Below, one piece after another: positions 9,057 through 19,500 of a stretch of 64,000 nt of DNA. Location of the stretch: the NCBI GenBank assembly GCA_002293145.1, contig DBCO01000009.1, forward strand, positions 1 through 64,000. Reading direction: 5' to 3'. Position 1 is the stretch's first letter, and each line of letters opens with the position of its first letter. The notes under the pieces are model-generated. The model did no database searches and had not been told where the DNA came from. It worked only from the letters and a program-made list of their open reading frames with translations. Made by a program: the position numbers and the translations under genes. The stretch comes from Akkermansiaceae bacterium UBA956 (lineage in GTDB: Bacteria > Verrucomicrobiota > Verrucomicrobiia > Verrucomicrobiales > Akkermansiaceae).

Positions 9057-12000
9057 CTAGGCGGATTTTTTGAGGCCCATGGCTACGCAGAGGAGTGCCC
9101 AGAATACTGCTAGGCCTGCGACCCAGACTGGTACTCCGAGGCGTTGGCTGAGGCTGAGTTTGATGGGTGCGGCACTGGCGGCTACTTCATTATTTTCGGC
9201 GGATGAAGCGGGTTTTTCCTTGTTTGGTGGCGGGATGAGGTCGGCCTGCGAGAGCATCGGTTTGCCGGCCTCGGTGCGCAAGGCTGCTACTTGGGCGGTT
9301 GTCACGGCGGAGGCTTTGTTGCCGAAGTTGTTGCGGATATAGGTAAGCACAGCGGCGATTTGCTCATCGGTCTGGAATGCATGAGGAGGCATTATTAGGT
9401 TATACTCGGTGCCTTTGACCGTGAGGGGGCCTTGGATGCCGCGCAGTTGGATGCGAATGAGGTTTTCAACGGGGCCAGTGACCCATTCGGCACCAGCAAG
9501 CGGGGGGCCGATGCCAGCGGCGCCAGCGCCGTCTGGTCCGTGGCAGGCTTGGCACAGGGCGTATTGAGTTTTGCCCAGGGCGAGCTGTTCGGCAGTGGGC
9601 TCAGCTGCTGTGTCGGCTGCGGTGGCGTCGCCTTCCGCAGTGACAGTGCTGTCAGCCGAGGGGCTGGAGTTGCTGGTGGCATGGACGAGGGCAGTCTCGG
9701 TTTTCTTGGTGGTGGGGTTCAGTTGGGATACGCTAATGTTTTCGATTTTTTTGGTCGATTTTTTGGCGGCGGCTGGTTTGGTCAAGGTTTTGAGCCAGGC
9801 GACGAGGTCGCGAGCTTCTTGGGGCTTGAGCAGGCCGGTCATCGGCGGCATGGCGGAGATCGGAGGAGACATTTGTTTGATGTCGGCGCGCTTCACGCGG
9901 GAGATGGTTTCACCGACGTCGATATCGATGTGATCGGGTTTCTCGGCAAGCATGATGCCCCCGATGGATTTGTCGTTCTTGAGGGTAACGGAGACGATCC
10001 CGAAGCCTGGGGCGACTTTGGCACCGGGGTTGATCATGGCTTCGAGAAGGTAGCGATTGTCGTGGAGCTGGCCTAGGCCGGCGAGGTTTGGCCCGGCTTC
10101 GCCACCAGCTTCATGGCCATCGCCCGCGCGGTGGCAGCGCATGCATTCGGCGGGGTGGGAGAGGTAGATTTGCTCGCCGCGTGCGGCGTTTCCTCCTTCG
10201 AGCGCGATGGCCCAAGCGGCGACGGGATCATCGGTGGGTAGAGATTTTTCCCATGTGCTCAGGGCGGCCTTGACGGAGGCTTCGGGGCGGGTCTTGGCAG
10301 CTTCGAGTAGCTCGATGGCGAAGGGCGCTATGCCTTTTTGTTGGGTGAGTTTGCTGAGTCCGGTGGTGATGAGTGCGGCAGCATCATCGCCAGGGATCTT
10401 GGCGAGTAGGCTCCAGGCACCTTGGGTGAGGGCGACGTCGGGTGAAGTGATGGCTTTGCTGAGGGCGGGGAGTGCGGCGGCGGGATTGCGGCTAGCGATG
10501 GCGCGCAGGGCCGCGAGGGCGAGGGTGGCGTCTTGGTCGGTTGCCCACTGGGCGAGCATGGCATCGGCATCAGCAGACTTGGCGGCGGCGTAGAGTTCTA
10601 CAGCTTTGGCGCGGGCATCACCGGAGAGTTTGGTGTTTTCCACAAGGAGCTGGAGGTCAGCAGGGGCGAGTCCATCGAGGGTAAGTTGGTATTTTTCGAC
10701 GAGACTGAGTGCCTGAGCGAGAGTGGCGCCACCAGCGCGAATGAGGCTGGGGAGCCCTTCGCTGAGGATGGGTTTGATTTCCTCGGCCTGGCGCTCGGGC
10801 AGAGGGGCCCAGAAGCCAATGGATTGATCGACGGGAAAGGGTTTGGGCCAGAGTGCGAGGAGGCGTATCGCTTCTTCGCGGACGGGATCGGCGAGGTTGG
10901 TGTCAGCGGCGGCGGCGAGCAGACGCTTGGCATTGGTTGGTCCGCCGATGCGGAAGGCGCTGTGAAGGAGGCGACGCCACATCATTTCGCTGCGCTTGAC
11001 GCCATCACGCTGATCGAGCAGGGCGGCGACGTGTGGGCGGGATTTTTCGAGCATGAGGTCGTGGATGGCGCGGATGGCTTCATCGGAAACGCCGGGGTCT
11101 TCGTCTTCTACGTAATCGGCGAGTAGCTCGCTTTTGAGTCGGCGCAGGGCGACGACGGTAGCAAGACGGACGGAGGTATTGGGGTGATTGTTCAGCGCAA
11201 GGAAGCCATCTTCGTTCATTGTTTCTGCCAGAGCGTAAGCACCAGCATGGCGGAGGAAGGGATCTTTGTCGGCATTTTGTTCGATCATATCCATGAGCAG
11301 TGAGGGCATGATGAGAAGCTTGGCACGGGCTACGACAATGGCGGCGTAGAAGCGAACGCGGGGTGAATCATCGGCAAGGCGGTGGCTGATGGTGTCGTTG
11401 ATCAGTTCGGTAGTAGGAACGTCCGCAAGGCATTTGAGGGCTTGGACGCGGATCTCGGCATCGGCATCCTTGAGCAGATCAGTGAGCAATTTAACTGCGA
11501 TTTTGATTTGTGTGGTATCGGGAATGTTGGCAAACCCATCGGCCGAGGGACGTGCGGCGATGCCACGGCGGGCGACGATGCCAACGCCCCAGATGGAGTG
11601 CAGGCGTTCAAGTGGGTTTTTCGACTGGAGGCCTTGTTGGAGCAGGGCAAATCCTGCGGCGCTGCGGGTGAGCTCGATCTGGGAGCGAAGGCGAACGCGC
11701 ATGTCGGGATGTGCAAGTAGGGCTTTCAGCTCAGCGGTGCTGAGCTTACCGAAGCCAGCGGCGTGCAATTTTGCCGTCTGTGCTGCTTCGGCGGCTTTGT
11801 AGGTGTTTTTTCCGGCATCGAGCGAGTAGATACGGCCGTTTTGGTGCGAGGTCCAGCCGCCCATGTAGTCGGCGACGACGAGCTTGCCGTCGTAGGAATA
11901 CTCGACGTCAGTAGCGGCGACGCCCCAGTTGAATTCACGGGAGTCGACCAACTTCATACCAGCGCCCTCGGGGGCTACGGAAAACGAGTAAATGCCCGAG

Positions 12001-13634
12001 CCTGCAGAAGCACCACGGTAGTCGCAGATGAGAAAGCGCCCGACCTCGGATTCGAGGAACCCCGCACCTGGGTGGTAGGTGAGTCCGGAGGGGCCGCTGG
12101 TGAGATTGGCCATAGCGGGCACGATGAAGGCTGGCTGTTCGTCATTTTGTGGCTCCCACATGCGCTCGGCCATCCAGCGGTTGATGGGATGTTGATCGAG
12201 GCCGATTTGTTTGTAAAAGGTGTGCATGGCCTGGTGTTCCATCTGCCAGCCGCTATCGCCGCCGGGCACGATGTAAACGACGCGCGCTTTGTCGCCTTGG
12301 TCCGAGTTGTTATCGACACTGATGGCATTGCCTGCGGCATCGAAGGCGAGTTCTTTCGGGTTGCGCAGACCGGTATGGATGAGCTCAAAGTGGGAGCCAT
12401 CCGGCTCGAAACGGAAGGCTGCACCTTCGTTCGGGTAGTGGTATTTTTTCCCTTCTTTGGTAGTAAAACTGAGAGCGCGGTCACCAATGGTGCCGTAGAT
12501 CATGCCATCGGGCCCAAGAGCGAAGCCATTGAGGTCGTGTCCGCTCAAGGAAATGCGCACGCCGAAGCCGTCTTGGATGACGTTTTTCTGGTCGGCCACG
12601 CCATCGCCATTGTCATCGCGTAGCGCCCAAATTTTGGGTATGCTAGCAAGGTAAACTGTGCCCTCTAGTGCAAAAACGCCAGCGGCAGTGCCATCGAGCA
12701 CATCGTTGAATCCATCGGCGAACACTTTGCTAGTTTCAAAAGATCCATCGCCATCTTTGTCTTGGAGCAAGCGCACGATCTCCGACTTCTCGGTGAGCTT
12801 GGCGATCGGTTTTTTCTCTTTCCATTTTTCATGGAGCTTGCGGCGATCATCGACGGTTTGTGCGGCGAGGTCATCGAGATACCAGAAAAGATTGTCACGG
12901 TCATCCTCGACGCCGAAGCGGAAACGATGAGTCTCGGAGAGGTAGATGTTGCCCTTTTCATCGAAACAGAGGGCGGTGGGCGAAGTGACTTTCTGGTTAT
13001 TGTGATCGGCGATGATTTTTGCTGTGACTCCCTGGGGGATGGTGACGCCGGGAAGCACATCGGTGGCGACGAGGCCAGCGGTGTAGGGCTTGTTGCCCTT
13101 GGTGACGGGCGGAAATTTTTGGTTGGCGTAGTCGGTGAAAATGAAATGGTCCGCCGCGATCATACCCCATCCGCCTGTTTCGGCATCGATGATGCGTATT
13201 TTGGCTTTTTTGCCCTTGAGGCGAGCTACATCCCAGGTCACCGATTCACAACGCAGCGAATTTTTTCCTGTAGCCTCCATCTCGACCTTGCCATCGATGA
13301 GCAACTGCACGGCGGTTTTGCCGGGATGATTGCCACCGGCAATCAGGTATACGATGTAGGGCTCTTGGATGGTAAATTCCGCCGAAGTAAGCGAACCGAG
13401 TGCGGCATCGCCTTGATGCGCGGAGCAAGCTAATCCCTCGCCGGAGTAAGCAGTCAACTCGCCCGTAAGCCCAGTGGTGGTGCCTGGGATCGGTGCTTTT
13501 CCAAAAGCCGTACCTTCTTCGACCCAAGAGCCAAAGCCGTCTCCCTCGAATGCTTCAAAAACTTTCGTCTCCGCATGAAGCGGGACGATGCCGAGAGAAG
13601 AAAGGGTGATCAGTGAGCGCAATGAGAGTTTCAT
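9057..13634 (-). CDS. PVC-type haem-binding CxxCH membrane-bound dehydrogenase-like protein with HEAT-like repeats and a second cytochrome c domain
   Basis: 1525 residues. Signal peptide (1-22); an N-terminal jelly-roll-like domain; a beta-propeller, sorbosone-dehydrogenase-like region (about 190-600) typical of PVC membrane-bound dehydrogenases; a long alpha-helical HEAT-like section (about 610-1130); a first c-type haem site CMRCH near residue 1163; a Thr/Lys/Ala linker; a second cytochrome c domain with CQACH near 1360; and a C-terminal membrane helix (about 1500-1520). It is exported, covalently binds two haems and probably passes electrons from oxidation of a sugar-like substrate. The ATG at 13634 is chosen because it starts the signal peptide. 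Long open frames on the opposite strand come from biased codon use and are not annotated. Confidence 0.88.
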   Translation of the reverse strand: MKLSLRSLITLSSLGIVPLHAETKVFEAFEGDGFGSWVEEGTAFGKAPIPGTTTGLTGELTAYSGEGLACSAHQGDAALGSLTSAEFTIQEPYIVYLIAGGNHPGKTAVQLLIDGKVEMEATGKNSLRCESVTWDVARLKGKKAKIRIIDAETGGWGMIAADHFIFTDYANQKFPPVTKGNKPYTAGLVATDVLPGVTIPQGVTAKIIADHNNQKVTSPTALCFDEKGNIYLSETHRFRFGVEDDRDNLFWYLDDLAAQTVDDRRKLHEKWKEKKPIAKLTEKSEIVRLLQDKDGDGSFETSKVFADGFNDVLDGTAAGVFALEGTVYLASIPKIWALRDDNGDGVADQKNVIQDGFGVRISLSGHDLNGFALGPDGMIYGTIGDRALSFTTKEGKKYHYPNEGAAFRFEPDGSHFELIHTGLRNPKELAFDAAGNAISVDNNSDQGDKARVVYIVPGGDSGWQMEHQAMHTFYKQIGLDQHPINRWMAERMWEPQNDEQPAFIVPAMANLTSGPSGLTYHPGAGFLESEVGRFLICDYRGASAGSGIYSFSVAPEGAGMKLVDSREFNWGVAATDVEYSYDGKLVVADYMGGWTSHQNGRIYSLDAGKNTYKAAEAAQTAKLHAAGFGKLSTAELKALLAHPDMRVRLRSQIELTRSAAGFALLQQGLQSKNPLERLHSIWGVGIVARRGIAARPSADGFANIPDTTQIKIAVKLLTDLLKDADAEIRVQALKCLADVPTTELINDTISHRLADDSPRVRFYAAIVVARAKLLIMPSLLMDMIEQNADKDPFLRHAGAYALAETMNEDGFLALNNHPNTSVRLATVVALRRLKSELLADYVEDEDPGVSDEAIRAIHDLMLEKSRPHVAALLDQRDGVKRSEMMWRRLLHSAFRIGGPTNAKRLLAAAADTNLADPVREEAIRLLALWPKPFPVDQSIGFWAPLPERQAEEIKPILSEGLPSLIRAGGATLAQALSLVEKYQLTLDGLAPADLQLLVENTKLSGDARAKAVELYAAAKSADADAMLAQWATDQDATLALAALRAIASRNPAAALPALSKAITSPDVALTQGAWSLLAKIPGDDAAALITTGLSKLTQQKGIAPFAIELLEAAKTRPEASVKAALSTWEKSLPTDDPVAAWAIALEGGNAARGEQIYLSHPAECMRCHRAGDGHEAGGEAGPNLAGLGQLHDNRYLLEAMINPGAKVAPGFGIVSVTLKNDKSIGGIMLAEKPDHIDIDVGETISRVKRADIKQMSPPISAMPPMTGLLKPQEARDLVAWLKTLTKPAAAKKSTKKIENISVSQLNPTTKKTETALVHATSNSSPSADSTVTAEGDATAADTAAEPTAEQLALGKTQYALCQACHGPDGAGAAGIGPPLAGAEWVTGPVENLIRIQLRGIQGPLTVKGTEYNLIMPPHAFQTDEQIAAVLTYIRNNFGNKASAVTTAQVAALRTEAGKPMLSQADLIPPPNKEKPASSAENNEVAASAAPIKLSLSQRLGVPVWVAGLAVFWALLCVAMGLKKSA

Positions 13635-13796
13635 AATCTGATCAGAAAATAGGGCAAGAAACCGTGCTGGCAAGGGCAGATTCTTTCATGTCAGGAAAAA
13701 ATATTGTTGCGGGCAGCCGAGGGCAGGCAGATCCCAGCATCCGCGTGGTTTTTTCTTTTCACTTAGGGATTTTCCGCTCATCGTGCCGCGCACAAC

Positions 13797-14633
13797 ATGA
13801 CGACCGTTCTGGAATGCATCGATGCCGGCACACGCTACTTAGAAAAGCGCGGCGTGGAAGATGCCCGGCGCAACATGCAGATGCTGGTAGCGCATCGCTT
13901 GCAATGCACGCGCATGCAGTTGTATCTGCGCTTCGATGAACCACTCGACGAGTCAACGCTCGCACCCTTGCGCGAGGATTTGAAAAAACGCGGCGAACGC
14001 ATTCCCTTGCAGCACATTCTCGGCATCGTTAGCTTTCATCAACACGATTTCAAAACTGATGCCCGTGCTCTGATTCCTCGACCCGAGACCGAAGAGCTCG
14101 TTGAGTTGTTGATCAAAAAATTCTCGCCCGCCCCACAACGAGTGCTGGATCTGGCCTGTGGCTCGGGAGTGATCGGCCTCAGCCTCGCCGCACAGTGGCC
14201 TGATGCAGAAGTGACCCTCGCCGATGTCAGTGCCGATGCCCTCGCTCTCGCTCAGGAAAATGCCGCCATGCTCGGACTGGATCGCGTTTCTTTGATAGAA
14301 AGCGACTTATTTTCACAGCTATGCGGACCTTACGATCTGATCGTCACGAACTTGCCCTACGTGCCCGCACGCGATCGCTCAACCTTGACGCCAGAGGTGT
14401 TGCAAGATCCTGCGCTTGCACTGTTTTCTGGCGAAGATGGGCTTGATCTGATCCGCCGCTTTGCGACTGAGGTCGGTACTTTTCTTGCTCCCGGAGGCAT
14501 GATTGCGATGGAAATCGGCCATGATCAAGGCGATGAGACTGCCGCGCTGCTCTCCCAGCACGGACTCACCGAGGTGATCGTAGAGAAAGACATTTCCGGC
14601 ATCGCACGTTTTCCCCTTGCTAAATCCTTATAA
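13797..14633 (+). CDS. prmC: Peptide chain release factor N5-glutamine methyltransferase
   Basis: 278 residues, normal for the family. The N-terminal helical domain (about 1-80) includes IPLQHILG, the segment that contacts the release factor. The SAM-binding motif VLDLACGSGVIGLSLA lies near residues 116-131. The catalytic motif, normally NPPY, reads NLPY at residues 185-188, a variant seen in part of the family. PrmC methylates the glutamine of the GGQ loop in RF1 and RF2. It stands 60 bases upstream of murA on the same strand. The start ATG at 13797 gives a full-length N-terminal domain. Confidence 0.9.
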   Translation: MTTVLECIDAGTRYLEKRGVEDARRNMQMLVAHRLQCTRMQLYLRFDEPLDESTLAPLREDLKKRGERIPLQHILGIVSFHQHDFKTDARALIPRPETEELVELLIKKFSPAPQRVLDLACGSGVIGLSLAAQWPDAEVTLADVSADALALAQENAAMLGLDRVSLIESDLFSQLCGPYDLIVTNLPYVPARDRSTLTPEVLQDPALALFSGEDGLDLIRRFATEVGTFLAPGGMIAMEIGHDQGDETAALLSQHGLTEVIVEKDISGIARFPLAKSL

Positions 14634-14693
14634 TCACCAAACGCTACGGGTCAGGACCAATCCTGAATTTTTTTCCCCACACTCACACTCGAT

Positions 14694-15965
14694 ATGGACA
14701 AACTCATTGTACACGGCGGATCCGTTCTGCGTGGCAGCATCAATATTTCTGGATCAAAAAATGCATCCTTGCCGATCCTCGCTGCATCCTTGCTCGCGGA
14801 TCAAGAAGTCATCATTCGCCGCGTGCCTGATGTCTCTGATACCAACTACATGGTGCAAATCATCAGCGCCCTCGGTGGTGAAATCGAGCGCAGCTCCGGC
14901 ACCGTGCGCATTCTCAACAAATCCATCGTCGACACCGCTCCGTATGATCTCGTTCGCCGTATGCGCGCCTCGATCTGCGTGATGGGCCCACTGCTCGCTC
15001 GCACCGGTCGCGCAGTGGTTTCGCTGCCCGGTGGCTGCATCATCGGCGACCGTCCGGTGGATCTGCACTTGCGCGGACTGGAAGCGCTCGGTGCAACGAC
15101 AGAGTTCGAGGGCGGAAATATCATCATCACGGCACCGAAGGGAGGTCTTCGCGGTGCGGAAATCAACTTGCGCGGCACCCACGGTCCGACCGTTCTCGGT
15201 ACCGACAACGTCATGATGGCTGCGGTTTTTGCCGAAGGCACCACCGTGATCGAATCCGCTGCCGCAGAGCCTGAGGTCGAGGATCTTGCGAATTTCCTCA
15301 ATGGATTGGGTGCGAAAATCCAAGGTGCGGGCACCCGTCGCATTACGATTCAAGGTGTTACCTCACTCGGCACTACGGAGCACACCGTCATCCCCGACCG
15401 CATCGAGGCTGGCACCTTCATGGCGGCAGCGGTTATTGCTGGTGAAGGCGTTACGCTCAATCGCGTCTGCCGCGAGCAAATGACTGCGATTACCAAAATC
15501 TTCGAAGAATGTGGCCACAAAGTCGTCTACAACACCGCAGGCGATAGCATGACGATCAACCGCGGTGAAAATCCCGTCGGTGCGGAAATCATCACCGCCC
15601 CGTATCCTGGTTACCCGACCGATATGCAGGCGCAAATGACCGCCGTCTTCGCGACCACGCCCGGCATTTCCGTCGTTAAAGACACCATCTTCCCGCAGCG
15701 TTTCATGCACTGTGCTGAAATGAAGCGCATGGGCGCCGACATCAACGTCGACAATGGCACCGCGATCATCAAAGGCGTGAAACAACTCTCCGCCGCCCCT
15801 GTGATGGCGAGTGATTTGCGCGCCTCTGCGGCTCTGGTGCTTGCAGGTCTTACCGCCAGAGGCGCCACCACCATTTCCCGCCTCTATCACATTGATCGCG
15901 GCTACGAGCATATTGATGAAAAACTTCTTCAACTCAATGCCAACGTTGAGCGCGTGAAGGAGTAG
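14694..15965 (+). CDS. murA: UDP-N-acetylglucosamine 1-carboxyvinyltransferase
   Basis: 423 residues, exactly the family size. It has the two-domain inside-out barrel signature with [17 protein letters not shown] at the N-terminus and the catalytic loop [14 protein letters not shown], in which the PEP-binding cysteine is residue 115 (fosfomycin-sensitive type). MurA makes UDP-GlcNAc-enolpyruvate, the first committed step of peptidoglycan synthesis, in the cytoplasm. A gene of this quality shows that the organism makes peptidoglycan. It follows prmC by 60 bases and is followed by a hairpin-rich gap. Confidence 0.97.
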   Translation: MDKLIVHGGSVLRGSINISGSKNASLPILAASLLADQEVIIRRVPDVSDTNYMVQIISALGGEIERSSGTVRILNKSIVDTAPYDLVRRMRASICVMGPLLARTGRAVVSLPGGCIIGDRPVDLHLRGLEALGATTEFEGGNIIITAPKGGLRGAEINLRGTHGPTVLGTDNVMMAAVFAEGTTVIESAAAEPEVEDLANFLNGLGAKIQGAGTRRITIQGVTSLGTTEHTVIPDRIEAGTFMAAAVIAGEGVTLNRVCREQMTAITKIFEECGHKVVYNTAGDSMTINRGENPVGAEIITAPYPGYPTDMQAQMTAVFATTPGISVVKDTIFPQRFMHCAEMKRMGADINVDNGTAIIKGVKQLSAAPVMASDLRASAALVLAGLTARGATTISRLYHIDRGYEHIDEKLLQLNANVERVKE

Positions 15966-16530
15966 GGTTTGTTAGGTGGGCTTGGTATCAATCTGCCTTT
16001 CCGCACCAACGGTGCAACACTCTTGAGCTTAGGGAATCGCCCTAGGTGTCATTGCCCGCGAATGAATATCAGCCCTGAAAGGGCGTGACTCCTATATCTT
16101 CACCTTGGCACCAGACGCAGCCCACGGCAGATGCATCTTCCATTTCCCGATGTCAGAATCCGCAAGAAATTTCCATGCGAAAAATGCCCGAAACTTTCTG
16201 TATAATCATTTGCCGATTACCACAATGCTGCGGTGCGGTCCATCAGGCTTGAAGAGGGTAGTATAGAATTGGTGATATACGCACGATGATTCGCATGTTG
16301 CGCGATGCCATTTATGGGTGACAGACGATTTCCCATTCTCATCATTATTTTTCGTATATTTTGTCTGTTCCGTAGTTCCAATTTCTTAATCAGGGATGAA
16401 TGGTGCGAGAATTTGTTTCTGCGGGGCTTTTTTATACAGCCCGTTGGACTGGGCTGCTATAGCGTTGCACCGTGGGTGCATTTGAGATGGATATCCCTTG
16501 CTCGTTGATGAGTTTTGTGGATTTGATTTT
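15966..16530. repeat. 565-base intergenic region with REP-like hairpin units at both ends
   Basis: No credible gene. The left end carries three short hairpins: GCACC-aac-GGTGC (16003-16015), TAGGG/CCCTA near 16030-16045, and GCCCTGAAAGGGC (16072-16084). The right end carries AGCCC-N7-GGGCT (16439-16455) and TGCACC-gtg-GGTGCA (16466-16480). The two ends share GCACC/GGTGC and AGCCC/GGGC elements in opposite order, as expected for a degenerate non-autonomous repeat between convergent genes. The middle (16100-16400) shows nothing I recognise. Confidence 0.5.
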
Positions 16531-19500
16531 TCAAATCTCCTCGGCTTTCATCCAGCGGAAGGATACAATTTGGAATTTGCGACCAAAGTCGATGCGGGTG
16601 TTTTGCTTGGCGGGATTGAGGCCGGAGGGATCGGGATCGAGGGGATCGGGGAGGCGTTGGACGATCGCCTCACAGTAGGCCCGGGCGAGCACTTTGCCGC
16701 TGGCATCGGTGGCATCGCCGTAGGCGCGGATGCGGAATGTATCTGAGCGGGCGCTGAGTGTGGAGCCGATGACTTGCAAGACATCAGCCTGAGTCAGGTA
16801 GCCAGGAATGCCCCAGGCCATGCTATCGGGCTTGAGGGTTTGCTCAAGGCGGGTGGGATCCGCAATGTTGTCGGGATGGCGGTAGTTTGGCAGGCTGCTT
16901 TGGTTGTTGAGCGGGTGGGAGGAACGGAAGCTTTGGTTCAGGCCAGCGGCATCGATGGCAGCTTGCAGGGTGCCCGAGCGTCCGCTGTCGTCGTTGCGCA
17001 GGCGGCGATTGACGAAATCGGCGAGGGAGAGAAATGGGCCGCGTAGTTTGACTTGCTCGACGATGGCAACTGCGAGCTTATGAACCTCGTCTGCGCTAAG
17101 CATGCGTGAGCCGTCCCAGGCGTCTTGGTTGTTGCCGCTGGAGCTGGATTTCCACTCACCGCCGCGTGGGTTGAGGATGCGAGAAAAGCGAATGCCTTCG
17201 GGGCTTACTCCGAGGCCTTGGGTGGAGCGCAGCAATGCCTCCCAGGCTGCTACGGAGGTGGAGTTGACATTGAAGGCACCATCTAACAAAAGATGGCGCG
17301 CGGGGCGGTGGAGGTCCATCAAGTCATTCGCATTGATGTTGCCCCGTGAGGATGGCAGGAGCCGCAGGCGTCCATTGGGCAAGGGCTTGCGCAGCGGGTC
17401 GCTGAGAAATTGATCCTTATCGTAGCGCTGACCGGTGGAGAGAAAAAAGTCATCCCACATGCTATGATTGAGCTCGTAGGAGAGATCGTAAACGAGGTTG
17501 TCGGTATCGCAGAGGTCTTGGTAGATGGCGCGGCCTTGCATCGCCCAGGTATCGGGGCCACCACCAGAGCGCTCGGCATCGGCGGACCAGCCGATGTTGT
17601 TCCTATCAAATCCGCCGTAGCGTTTTTCACCGCTGGAGCTGAGGGGCGGAGCGGTGTGATCGAGGCCACTGTATTTTCCGCTAGCCACACGGGGATCGGC
17701 GAGGGAATTGCCAAAGGCGTAAGAAGGGTGCCAGACGAAGTCGGAGAATTTCGCGTGTTGGAGTTGGCCCAAGGAAACGAGGCCGACATCGGTGCGAGGC
17801 ACATCGAAGAGGACGATGCGTTCTTTCCCTTCCATGGGGGTGCCGAAGGGATTGCCGTAGTACTTGCCGTTGCGGAAGACGGGCACTTGGTCGTTCCAGG
17901 AAACGGCTTGGTCGTAGAGATCGCGGGTGTAGATGCCGAAAAACCAGGGGCCACCGCCGGAGCCGCTGGTGGCGAGGGTGCCGCCGATATTGTCCCACGG
18001 GCTGCGGGTGGCGTAGGCGGCACGCGGGTTCCAGGTAGCGAGCGGGGCTTCTTCGAGAAAGCTGGTGTTGCGCAGGGGACCGGTGTTGTTGCGATTGGAG
18101 GCGTGCTCGCGGAACCAGCGCAGGCGCATGCCCTCGCGGCTGCGGATATCGGGTAGGATCGTCGGGCGGGGATTAGTAGTGGCAGTGCGTTCGACGTTTT
18201 GCCAAGTGCTGGTGCGTTGGGCGAGTCGGGGCTCGCGGCCACCGCCGTATTGCAAGGAGGTGGAGATGTAAGCGTATTGCGGGAGTCGATCAAACTCCGC
18301 AAAATTCACGCTGCTCTGCTGGCCCAATACTTTGGCAACGATGCGTTGGTCATCGGCTTGATTTTTGGCAACATTGACGAGCGGGTTGAATTGATAGCGG
18401 GTGGGGAAATAATCGACGTTTACGAAGGCACCGGCGGCATTGACCAATTGATTGCTGAGAAAAAAACAGCGGCTTACATCGGGGGCAGTGGTGCAGCTGA
18501 GGAGATTTGCTGCGATGTTTCGCTCATCGTATTCCTGCCCGCGGGCAGTGGAAAAGACGAGGCACTCGCCCGGTTCAAAGGTGGTGGCGGGAACGGTAAA
18601 ATAGTTTGAGCCGACGTAGGCCTCTGTGTAGCCTGCAGATTGTTCGAAGCCCTCATTGGACGCGAAATTATTTCCGCGTCCATCATTACCCCAACTGCCG
18701 CCATATGTGAGAAGCCAACCATACCAATTGACGGTCTCGAGCAACTCGAAGCGGCCATTTCCTTGCATCATGACGATCAGTGCAGGCATGGTGACGCGGG
18801 CGTTGTAGGGATTCCACAGCACCACGCGGGGGTACATGTGGCGGCGGTATTGGTAAAGACCACCAGGCACGCTAGGGTTTGGGTAGTAGCTGTAGGTCCA
18901 GAGTGTGCTGGCCTCTACGATGACGGGTCCGACGCTGGAGACTTTATAATCCATGAGACTCGCGGGTTTGTAGTTGGTGGATGCTACGTCAACGGAGTAG
19001 TTGTTTTTGGGGCTTTGCTCGGGTAGCGGCGTGATGGCATCGAGGGTGGCATTGGTGGCAATCGATGTGCTGCGGGCAATCTTCGCCCACTCACGGAGCA
19101 AGCCGAATCGCGGCGCGGTTTTTTGGTGGCGCGCGGAGGACCAATCTTGGCCGAGTGCCGCAGCGGCGTCGGCATTTGCGGGACCAACCATGCGATCTGA
19201 GGAGGCGAGGCCCGGGCTAGTTGGCAGCGCGGGAAAGTCTGCGCTCGACTCGATGAAAGCGGTGAGGTCGCGTTTCAAACGTCCTTCTTGCACGTTGGCA
19301 AGGACACCCAGCGAGTGAGTGGTGGTGTGGTGAAAGTAGGAACCGACGGAGTTGCTACCGGTGGTGCCAGCTAGCGAGATTTGCTCTTGGGTGGCAATTT
19401 TTCCCTTCGCCTGCTCTTCGAGTTTCAGACCAGGGAGCGATGACGCCTGGGACTGCACCAAGGAAAAGTAGCCGCCGTTGCCCGGATCGGCGGGATTCGG

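Noticed and set aside
11763..13433. Long open frames on the plus strand opposite the dihaem protein (also 9432-10076 and 10533-11126)
   Set aside because: They mirror a well-supported gene on the other strand, have no motifs or ribosome sites, and follow from its third-position bias.
17410..18156. 248-codon plus-strand frame inside the pseudopilin-like gene
   Set aside because: Antisense to a coherent 1203-residue protein; Gly/Val/Ala/Glu-rich composition without domain pattern.
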